Origin: Narthecium ossifragum
Lineage: Eukaryota; Streptophyta; Magnoliopsida; Dioscoreales; Nartheciaceae
Direction of reading: 5' to 3'
Assembly: GCA_963920575.1 (NCBI GenBank)
Contig: OY986974.1
Coordinates: forward strand, 2,046,001-2,110,000
DNA: 64,000 nt
Below are positions 45,009 through 54,948 of this stretch, one piece after another. Below the pieces are notes generated by a model. The model did no database searches. It had not been told where the DNA came from and worked only from the letters and a program-made list of their open reading frames with translations. The position numbers were made by a program, and so were the translations under genes. How positions within the stretch are numbered: position 1 is the first letter of the stretch; each line of letters opens with the position of its first letter.

Positions 45009-47919
45009 TTATTTCCCCTTGGGCTTGCTGTTGGTAACTTCAACAGCTGCGGCCGTGGTGGCTCCACTGCCAGAAGGATTGAGCTCATCCCAGGCTTCAA
45101 TCCATGTAACCATGGCATCAGCTAGCTTGGTGAAGTAGGGGTCAACCTTCCCAAGCTTCTCCTTAACCTGTTTGGAGAGCTCAATGTAGCATTTCTGGAC
45201 AGTGGTGCAGTCCTTCGGGAGAGTTGCAGCTTGGAAGAAGGGGATCAACTCCTCTTGCCAGTAGATGCCATTGTATTCCTTCTTGAGGTTCACGAAGGGG
45301 TTGCTTGCCTTGCTATGCCAAATGTAGGGTAAACCTGTCTTGATTCCCAATCCCAAGTGGTCACAGATCACCTGTGGACGAAAACATCACTTAATATGAT
45401 TACTTTATTTAGATCCGGCAATTGATCATATCCATTTCCAGTAAAAATAGCTTGAAGCCAGGAAGCACTTATCAGCTGAATAGTTATATATTGTAACATC
45501 ACATTGTAAGAAGCTGAAGGCTGACCTTGGTACACCATCCAGCCCACATATCGTCGTATCGTCCAATGGGCTGGCCATCACCCATAAGCCCAAAGTACAT
45601 TGCAGGGCCAATCAGGTCCCGGTCAAATGCCAGATTCATGCCACACATAGGAAAGAGAGTTCCCTTGGGGATGGTGAGAACAGCATCCACATACCTGAAA
45701 AACAGTAAAACAGAGGATTATGTAAGCTGATTTGCGTTTTTGATGAGAGCCAGTGACATCCTAAATATGTAAGAATGGTACCTGGAATTTCTTTCACGAG
45801 GCTTGACAAGTTGGGTTGGAGCGTCATAGTCTGGAATGTTTAGCCAAAGTCCATGCGATACAGCAGTAGGAGCACCTTCCCTAAGGCTGAAAGGATATCC
45901 ACGAACAAAATCCGCACCCTCACGATACGGATCATACAATGTGTTAAAGAAGAAAGGTGTAGATGGGCAAAGCAGGTTCTTGATGTGCTGCTCAAGTGCG
46001 TTAATCTGTTTGCCAGATGGATCTTTGGCAACCTGTTGCAAAACAAAAACAGACAGTGGTTAGATCAAAAAAGGATTTTCCAACAGAGAGGGCTATATGA
46101 TCAACCAGCGCTGATGAGCAGTGCCTTTTGCATGTAGCTACTTATGCTATACAAAGTCTGCATTGATTTTTCAACTGCATTCACATGTCTTCTGGGCAGA
46201 AATCAAACTACTAAAATTCTGCAGTATGCAATAGAATCTGCATGTATCAGTGAGGAATTCTGTTTAAGCGCTGCTATTATATTTGTATGTTTGAATGCTA
46301 GTGTATGGCATTGCTATTTAACCAAACAAAAGGGTTAAAAAACACGTCTTCCAGATGAATAATATGGTATTTAGTTTTCCAGGCCTACTACGTATCAGTG
46401 GGATTCATGATAAACTACAACTCTGTAGTAACAAAAGGCAATGGAAATATTAACTACAGGGCAAAATGCCGACCAAAGTTATAGAGAAAGCTTCAATCTT
46501 TCTAGCAGCTGCTCTATATAATGAGTCGACATACAAAATCCCAAATAATTCCACACCCATGTCATTCCTACGATAAACAAATGAAAGAGTAACACCATCA
46601 AGAGCATCATTAGAAGTAATCAATGAAGAGTTTTGTGTCTAGATGTATCACAGGAGAACAAAATCATTCAGATTCTTGGTAACACAAAAGCCAGATTGAT
46701 AAATGATTCACAAGGAGAGGCTTAATTACCTATACGCCTATGATCCTGAATGCCCTAGCTAGACAGTGAAACCCCTTTAGCTCATTAAAGAGGCTCATAC
46801 TACAAAAAAAAACAAGCATTATGCTAATGACTATCATGAAATGTGCCTGATCCTTAAGACAAACAATATATACACCACAAGAAGATCAAATGTCGCCTCC
46901 AACACAGTGAAGCCAGAAAGCCAGATATAGCAAGAGCTTGCAGATCAGAAAGAGGGCATGCAACAGAAAGCCATCCTGACATTGACTACTACTATTCACG
47001 CCACAATAACAGGATAAATTCTGGCAACAAAAGGAATGGATAAAACTAACTAGAGATCTTCCACATAGTTGTTACGAACCATAATCCTCATGAAAACCAG
47101 ATTTTTGAAGTTTACTTATGAATATAGAACAGCAAATAAACCTAAAATCCTTCGCAAAAGTACATCATGAAAACCAGATTTTTGAAGGAATGGATAAAAC
47201 TAACTAGAGATCTTCCAACAACTATTGACATAGTTGTTACGAACTATTGACATAGTTGTTACGAACCATAATCCTCATGAAAACCAGATTTTTGAAGTTT
47301 AGTTATGAATATAGAACAGCAAATAAACCTAAAATCCTTCGCAAAAGTACATCATCCGAATCATAGCGAAAATTAGACAATAGATGTTCAGGAAAAAATG
47401 CATGTCATGACAGTCTACATAGCAAAAAAAAATTTTGGACCGGACACAACTGCGTTTAAAATAAACGAGTGGGGTGTGTGTTTGGACTGATGGGGACGAC
47501 TCCCAAACCAGATCCCAATATCTCTAAAATACTTCAAAACCCAACATTTCAAATTCCTCAAAAGAACTTTCGAGTAGGAAAGAGAAATCACTCACAAAGC
47601 AGTCGTCGTCGATGGTGAAGATGTACTTCTTCTTGGAGACCATGTACCCGAAGCACCGGCAAGCGGAGTCCTTGAAGGAGATGCAGGACGCCTTGGGCCC
47701 AAGGATGCGGTTGATGTCATTCCGGTTGTAAAGCTCGTAGTCGTACCCCTCGGGCACCTTGATGGTCTTCGACGGATCCCCGTCCTGGACGATGATCAGA
47801 TGGTACGGCTGTAAGTAGGGCCTCCACATCTCCAGGAAGTCGAGGTTCCTGATGGTCGGGATCACGATGTCCAGCTCCTCCGTCAGCAGAGGTTTGCTCG
47901 GTACCGAACCCCCCGCCAT
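45009..47919 (-). CDS. RGP1/UAM1: UDP-arabinopyranose mutase / reversibly glycosylated polypeptide
   Basis: 368 residues from four exons: 47919-47596, 46032-45782, 45694-45526, 45371-45009. It starts [20 protein letters not shown] and contains [20 protein letters not shown], the DDD triad of the DXD-like site in FTIDDDC (residues 104-106), and [13 protein letters not shown]. This region holds the reversibly glycosylated arginine in the family. [31 protein letters not shown] and [14 protein letters not shown] follow, and the tail is KPKGK. The family interconverts UDP-arabinopyranose and UDP-arabinofuranose on the cytosolic face of the Golgi for cell-wall polysaccharide synthesis. Length matches the family (about 360). 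Intron 1 (1.56 kb) carries a tandem duplication at 47041-47352. There is no sign of decay. Confidence 0.95.
47041..47352. repeat. Tandem duplication of about 150 bp in RGP intron 1
   Basis: The unit AACTAACTAGAGATCTTCC, GTTACGAACCATAATCCTCA, AACAGCAAATAAACC and CTTCGCAAAAGTACATCAT occurs twice almost identically (about 47043-47169 and 47197-47352). A nested short repeat TATTGACATAGTTGTTACGA lies between them. The near identity indicates a recent event. Confidence 0.85.
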
Positions 47920-48021
47920 TGCTAAGCACCTATCTAGAGAACAAGCTTTAACGCTAGAGAGAGAGAGAGCGCTCTGGATCTAAAGCGTATGGGAGAGTTC
48001 AGAGGCGGAGGGGGCCTCTGG

Positions 48022-48077
48022 TTATAAGGAAGAGAAACACGTGTCGTCACGTGCGAGGGAGTCGGGGTCGGCACGTG
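48022..48077 (-). promoter_or_regulatory. RGP promoter: TATA-like box and three G-boxes
   Basis: On the gene strand TTATAA (48027-48022) lies about 105 bases upstream of the ATG. CACGTG palindromes occur at 48038-48043, 48048-48053 and 48072-48077, just upstream of it. The close spacing suggests a bZIP or bHLH responsive core promoter, an inference from the motifs only. Confidence 0.6.
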
Positions 48078-49646
48078 CGTAGGACTCGGGCGACGGACTC
48101 CAAAGTCTCCGCTCGAGTCCGGACGCAACGCGTGGTTGGGTTCGAGGAGGTTGACGCGTTTCTCACGAGCATCCTTGACCTTAGAAACGTAATTATGTCG
48201 TCGATTGGGCTCGGATTCGGTCGTTTCCCATCCTATCTAAGGGGATCGCCTGGAGATATACTTATATCCTTTCCGCTAATAGCACTAATTAATAAGGCCC
48301 ATGGTTCTCGCTGGGCCCGCAAGCAACGGTCGGATACTTTAAACGGCTGGGATCCAAAGCAATCCCGACCGTCCGATCCCGGTCGAGCCGCGCGGGCTGC
48401 GTGGCTCGCCGGCGATCCCGGCCTGCCTTGCCCGTTAACGCACGTTATCCCCGTTGGTTCGGTTCCACTTCCGAGGTCCGAACCGGCAGTTCGGCTTTTA
48501 TTATAGAACCAACTCGGCCGGATCGGATGGCTTGGCCATTGCACTATATGATTCTTGGCATTTAATAATTTTACGTTTAATTAAAAGATGAATGGATCAT
48601 TAATTAGGGTTTGGTCAACTGCTTCCCACTAAGGGGTCACTGTTTTAGATCTGAATCTGAGGAGATCTCGTCACTCTACCACGTTCTTTAATTAATTAAT
48701 TTGATGAGGCCATTGATTGATCGATGTAGAGATAAGCCCAATTTATTATATTTTGCTCCGAAATTTCCACACAACATCAAGTATTATAAAATTTTCCTTT
48801 TTTCTACAGTTGACCTAAAAGAAGAAAAAAAAAGATCTTGGTTTTCGGATCCCAAGGTTATAATGAGTTTTTTTTTTCTCAAAGAAATAATCCGGAAAGC
48901 TAGGTGATTACATTATATTAATCACAACCATCCATTCGTGGGTCTACTCTACGGGATGTGGCCAGTTACGAGCAATCTAGCATTCGAACCTGGTCGACAA
49001 CAAAATCCACTCACATGAAATGAACCTCATTTCTAAATTTGGACTTAAATGCTGATGTCCACCAGTATATATCTACTAGCTGTGCTGTGCGTGACCATCC
49101 ACATCCTAACTTTCATGTTAACTTCCCAATTAATCAGTCACTAACTTCCCCCCTCCTCCCCCATTAACCCCCTCCACGTAAGATCCATATAGAACAATCT
49201 AAGGTTATTTTATAACCATAACCTCATATATGCATAATAATAGCCTACTTTTAACCTTTAAGCCATCAAATTTGTAATTGAGAGCATAATCAAAGTTGTA
49301 GATTTTCTAGTATTTTTTTCAATGGCGCAAGAATAATCAAGATATGAGGTCCAATGTAAAAGCTGCTGAATCATCAAATTAATAAATTCATTAATACATG
49401 AAGCTAATGATACCACCGAATCAGTGATTGTAAGCCACCAAACATGCTCATAGATAACATGCTCACCTAAAATCAAGTCAATTGGTCTATGGTTTTTTTT
49501 TTTTTTTTTTTTGCAATGGAAAAAACAATAAAAAAAGGGGGGCAAAATATGAATACCAATAATGCAAAAAACAATTGGCATAGCAAAAAACTTAGGAGCC
49601 ACAATAATAATAAAAAAAACACAATATTCAACAACATGAACCATAC
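48078..49646. other. Intergenic, GC-rich then AT-rich, with a Helitron-like remnant
   Basis: 48290-48540 is GC-rich and noncoding, with CGGTCGG and CCGGTCG motifs. At about 49074-49265 the minus strand has GGTTATGGTTATAA, GGGGGTTAATGGGGGAGG and a CTAG-T junction like the tandem Helitrons at 9555-9952, so a decayed relative is likely. A T homopolymer lies at 49493-49512. Confidence 0.4.
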
Positions 49647-49649
49647 TAA

Positions 49650-50104
49650 CGGCATGTTTGGTTGGACATAACCGCTGGGAATGGAATGATCAAATCCTTG
49701 ATCAAATTCCATTCCGTTGTTTGGTTAGACATTAAAGTTGGGAATGGAATGCTCCATTCCTGACAAGTTGGGAATGAGGCAATCCCATCTAATACCCCGG
49801 AATGGCTCATTCCATTCCCGACGGAATGGCTGTTAATGGTGGTTAAAAAATTAAATTACTAATCTACCCTTAATTGGATCTCTCTATGTTAAAAAAAAGA
49901 GGGTATTTTAGTCATCTGTATTTCATTCCTATTCCATTCCCATGCTTCTGTTTGTATACCAAACATGGTAATGCTTCATTCCCATTCCTAATCCTGATAT
50001 TACAAAATCACCTTGGTAATAGTCCATTCCTAATCCCAATCCCATTCCATTCCCATTCCTAATCCCATTCCCATTCCCATTCCTTGTGCGAACCAAACAT
50101 GCCG
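49650..50104. mobile_element. Tourist-like MITE with TAA target duplication
   Basis: A 455-bp element with 14-bp perfect inverted ends CGGCATGTTTGGTT and AACCAAACATGCCG, flanked by TAA at 49647-49649 and 50105-50107. A 3-bp TAA/TTA duplication is typical of PIF/Harbinger-derived MITEs. The interior is built from GGAATGGAATG repeats on the left and CCATTCCCATTCC repeats on the right, so a transcript could fold into a long hairpin. No coding frame is present. Confidence 0.85.
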
Positions 50105-50107
50105 TAA

Positions 50108-50757
50108 GAGCCAGCTGTGCAAACTACAAAAAAAAGTTAGTAGATTTTGAGCTGGATCCATAGAATGGTAGAGTTGTCATATATAGCTAGGAATATTGAG
50201 AGAGGGGAAAACACAAACATGGCTAGGCTGGAAATAGCATGCTCTTTGATCCTTCCTATGATTTATATTCTCCAATTGGCATGATCACTGTCTAAGTAAC
50301 TGATAATGCAACTCCTTAGTGACATTTAGATGATAGCTGGAAGTATGGAACCATGCAAAGAATCAGTACAAGAATAAGATTATTGTAAGAGAGCATGTTG
50401 TTTGAGCTCCAAATTTGTCTGTCCATGTGGCTTCCTTGAGTATAATGAGAAGAAGAGATACTTCCAGGCTAGAATGGATCCAATCATGCTCATGAATGTT
50501 AGATATCAGGTCACACTCAAAGGTCATGACAGCTCAAGCCCAAGATCTGATCAGCAAGTATACTAAAGTAATGATATATTGTTCAGTATAACTAGTTTGA
50601 GTTTGATCTCAAGTTCTCATCTCCAACAATGTGGGCTATTAAATGGCATTCAAGCATTTTATCCATAGATTCAGCTTTAGCAGGTCCTACATTCGTCTCA
50701 GTTATATTTGTCGAACAATTTTACCATATTTGTATATCAAAATGGTGCTTTAATTGA
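50108..50757. other. Intergenic 3' of the CYP85A gene
   Basis: No gene or repeat is recognised. The proximal part is probably the 3' UTR of the P450 gene. Confidence 0.5.
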
Positions 50758-53706
50758 TCATGGATTGACCGGACCCCCCAAGATGCTAGAAGCATTGTTA
50801 CTTAGAGTCGTATCGTCAGCTGAATGATTCCAGAGTCGGATATGCAGACCATTTGGAGCTTCGATTCTCGGAAATGTCAGCATTTTAGCCTGTCTGACTT
50901 CTTCCCATCTACAAAATGAACATTAAGAGCATGCTAGAGCATTGATAATTATCATACAATATGCCAACCATTCAAAGACAATTAGGCATTGATAATCTGT
51001 GTTTTCATCATTATGCAAATGTTGTGGCATATTAGTACGAACGAAATCGAACTTTAGTTCTGTTTTCTTCCTTTTTTTTTAACTTTCTTCATCTTGTAGT
51101 TCTTCAGGAGTTTTAAGAGATTTTCATGCATACCTGTATTCAATGACCAAGTAGTGTAGAAATGTTGCTACTTGTACTAGTCCCAATTCTTTTCCTGGGC
51201 ATAGCCTACTACCTCCACCAAATGCCATGAAGTACTGACGAGATTTCAGGCTCTTATCCTGAATTCGATGACAGGAACTTATATAAACTAATGAACATGT
51301 TACCAACATTTAGATTCCTTGATGAACACTCAGTTGTCAGATTGAAAAAGAAATTTTTGTGAATCTTGCTTTCCCTTACCAACCATCTCCATGGATTGAA
51401 AGCCAATGGTTCCGGGTACAGAAATGGATCATGGTTGATCTCTCTCATGTAAACATAAATCCTCCAACCCTTTGGAATAGTAAATCCTGATAAGTAAAGC
51501 AAATTGAATGCTATCAAATTAATCATATTTTGTCTTAGAATTTACCATCTTCATAAATTTTTAGTCCATTTCCAGGACTTCATCCAACAAAGAAGAATTA
51601 TTTAGTTTTGGAATCAAGATTGAGTGTTCTCTTACCTTTCATTTCCATGTCTTTAACTGTTTTTCTAAGCACCCCGTTGACGACTGTGGCAAATCTCAGA
51701 GTCTCAAAGATTACCTACAGCATAAGGCCAGTATCATGTTAGTTAAGTGATATCCTTTTCATCTATATTTTTGGGTGGCAATCTATTGTTGAACTAAATA
51801 ACTTACTGCATGAGTGAAAGTCATGGATCTGTAGTCATTCCAATCAACTGCAGCCCCAGGGGACTTTTTCTTTCTGATCTCCAAATGCTCATTCTAAAAA
51901 GTAGAACCACATCCTCGGTTAATTTAGATGAAATACCAACTTAGTGATGAAGGGTGAATGGACAAGGCCAATCATCAATCAGACCAGTTGCATTGTTACC
52001 CTGAGTTCTTCAAGTACTTTGGGGTGATCATGTAACAGTTTGACAGCCATCATTGAAGACGTAGCAACTGTTTCATAACCTGAATAGATGAGGGAGATGA
52101 TCAGATCAATGATCTCTTCATCTGTGAGTTTAGTCTTCGTGTCATCGTCGTTTCTCACAAGAGAATCAAGCATGTCATTTTGGGAGTATGAAGAACTTCT
52201 TCTCTCCTCAACCATCTCTCTTATCATGCTTACAATCTTTTTCCTTGCCTGGTAAGAAGTCAATAAGATGTAGTTCCCAAAATTTACTAAAATTCAGGAT
52301 AAGCTGAGAAAGATCTTACCTTTAATCCACGATGATAATTTGTGCCCGGAAATTTGATAGGCAATGAGAGAGTTCCTAGAACAAGTTTACAGACTTCTGA
52401 TTTGAATTCATTGAAAGTTGGACCAGGTTTGATACTGGCAATGAGATTCAGGATGGAGAGCAGCCATATCTGAATTGAAAACAGAGCAATAACAAATGGC
52501 AACTTAAATCTTTCCATTTATGCCTCAAAATGTTGAGAACTTCACAAGAAGGTAGAGACTGTTCTAATAATGATTATTAGCCTTTCTTAAACATCAATTT
52601 CTGTAAAGATCTATGTTTTTAACAGCAAAAAAAAAAAACAAGAAGAAGGATTGATCTGAGAGTGGCATTTTTACGAGTAACTTTACCCCATTGTTGTATC
52701 AAAGGACCTACCAACCTCTTTGGTTTTCTCTTGAATATCAACAATTTTTCCATGCCAACCGCTGAGCTGAAATCTTATGGATTCATCGATCTTTCTGAGG
52801 AGTTGTTCTTGGATCATGGAGGAGCTGATCAGACCAAAAATAACCCTTCTCATTGACTTGTGCAGGGAACCATCCACAGCTGCAATGTTATGTTTACCCA
52901 CAATATCCAACATAGATTTTGGATAGCCAGGAAGAAATTCCTTTCCTTCATTCATGAGAATAGACCTATTAAGCTCTGGATCCATGCAGACAACTGTAGG
53001 ACATCCAAGAATATGTAACTTAAACAAGCTCCCATACCTGATAAAAGAATACAGAAATCAGTAAAAAAAATCCAAATGTTGGAAACCAGGACTGTACTTT
53101 ACCATTTTACCTCCTATAAGGACTTGAAGGGATTATTTACCACTTGAGATTTCATGCCAGATAAATGTTGACCATAAACTATGGGATGCTTAGCTAGCAA
53201 AAGCTTAAAATAGATTACAAACCATACCATGAATGGAAGCAAGGCAGTTTAGGGAACAGATGCAAATATACAATATTAGAGTATTTTAGCTACTGGCCAA
53301 GTATAAAAGGAGTGACAATGGTCCTTTCAGCAGACATGCATTCTGGAAATGGAGCTATATGCTCTTTTTACTGAAGCTGAAGAGAAGTATATGCATGGAA
53401 GCCAACAAGCATCAACAAGAAAAAAGATTACAAGGCCCTGTTCAAGGTCTAGAGAAAGCCCATCATCTACAAAACTCACCGAACACTCTGGATTCTTATA
53501 AAGTCGGGTCCTTGCTTCAGGAACTCTGTAGTCTTTCCAACCATTGGCCACCCCATAGTCCCTGGAGGCAGGCCTTCCTTCCTATACTTCACCTCATTCC
53601 ATCTCAACAAAACACTGAAGACAACAACAACAACAACAACAAAGACTACAGCTAGTCCAGCAGCCACCTCCATTGCCACCATCTTCTTCCTCCCTAAAAT
53701 TCTCAA
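50758..53706 (-). CDS. CYP85A: Cytochrome P450 CYP85A, brassinosteroid C-6 oxidase
   Basis: Nine exons: 53706-53480, 53037-52716, 52469-52320, 52248-52000, 51893-51807, 51714-51636, 51486-51380, 51258-51134, 50908-50758, for 498 residues. In-frame ATGs at 53682 and 53673 would give 490 or 487. An N-terminal hydrophobic anchor leads to LLRWNEVKYRKEGLPPGTMG, the proline-rich hinge of CYP85A. Family strings include FKLHILGCPTVVCMDPELNR, GYPKSMLDIVGKHNIAAV and VDIQEKTKE. Catalytic landmarks are the I-helix SGYET (about 289-293), the K-helix ETLR (349-352), and the haem loop FGGGSRLCPG with C427. CYP85A enzymes oxidise C-6 of castasterone precursors in the endoplasmic reticulum. Relatives usually stop soon after APNGLHIR. 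Here about 24 further residues follow, ending GGPVNP. Confidence 0.93.
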
Positions 53707-54250
53707 TCCTTTTAAGGAGTTCTTAAGAAATGTGATAATAAGACTTCATGTCTCTGTGGCTGACACTTTTCGAGTATGTGACACCATAACTCCAAGAGCT
53801 TTAAAAGAAGAGCCACATGCAGTGGAGATGTGGGGGAGATGATGAAGTGGAACATGGGAGCCACTCAATTGGACCATAGGATGGGAAAAAAGGAGGATTG
53901 GTACCATCAGCAAAAGGGAAAGATGGGCCTTCACGTGCTTGTTTCTGGCAACCTCTTTGTTGGATGCATTTGAATGTACAAACAAGTTTAAGTTTAAGTA
54001 ATTATAAGATTTCACTTATCTCTTTCAGTGTATCATTAACTCATCATACTTTTTGTAAGGAATATGAGTGTATTACTAGATTAGGTTGGCTATTTTTGTG
54101 TCAATTTTTATATACAATTTCAAACAGATTGACATGCATTTCACTCAAAGATTGAGATAAAGAAAAAGTTAGATTACTTCATTCTGTATGTCAAATCTTA
54201 GAAGCGGCAATGGCCACCCGCACATGCATGAATTCTACTGTTGATGACAA

Positions 54251-54301
<51 letters not shown>

Positions 54302-54948
54302 CAGAGACACAGAGATTGCAACTGGTCTGACCACTAGAAGACACGTTTGGCCAGATTGGATTCTTTGGACGTTTAGTTGTTGTCTAGAAGATTTCATTTT
54401 AGCTCAAACTGATCCAGAAATCAACCCCACATCATGTTGATGTTGCCAAAAGATTCTTGAAACTTTCATGCCTCTACTGCACTAGTTTACTATTAACTTT
54501 GCTTTTCTTGCAATTCCATTTTACTGTTCTTATTTGATTCCTATATGCTTCTCCTCGCCTTCCGTTTAAAGCCGGACTTCTAATGTTTAGCTTTTACCAA
54601 GCTTGTCCAAGGGTGTATATATTGTTCTCAATTTTTACAGGAGTTCCAAATATTAATTCTGCATGGTTCATTGTGACAGCCTGATACCACAAATATTCCA
54701 AACATACAAATTTCGAATGTGACTCGGAAATGCCAAATTTCCTCCTTTATTCTCTTTCGAGCTTAAGACGATACACACAACTCCCTTTCATAGACAAGCC
54801 TTTTCATGATACACCATACATGATATGAATATTGGAATGCTTTCCAACAGTACTATTACATTCATTAGCTGCTCTAAATTTTATGTGTTTTGTATTTTTC
54901 AGATGCAGTTTATTCTTCATTGCCAGAGTGCCTTTCTGATCATAGCTG
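53707..54948. other. Intergenic, CYP85A upstream region
   Basis: No gene is supported. It contains a (CT)n run at 54256-54293 next to a short GTCTCTGTCAGAGAC palindrome. From about 54700 (AATGTGACTCGGAAATGCC) it is homologous to 60354 onward, the left part of the duplicated PLC-X unit. Confidence 0.55.
54256..54293. repeat. (CT)n microsatellite
   Basis: About 19 uninterrupted CT units in the CYP85A upstream region. Confidence 0.9.

Noticed and set aside
48051..48506. 151-codon plus-strand frame upstream of RGP
   Set aside because: It starts inside the RGP promoter, has low-complexity basic composition and no recognisable domain.
48960..49015. tRNA-like TTCGAACC string
   Set aside because: No cloverleaf with a matching acceptor stem or A-box at proper spacing could be formed.
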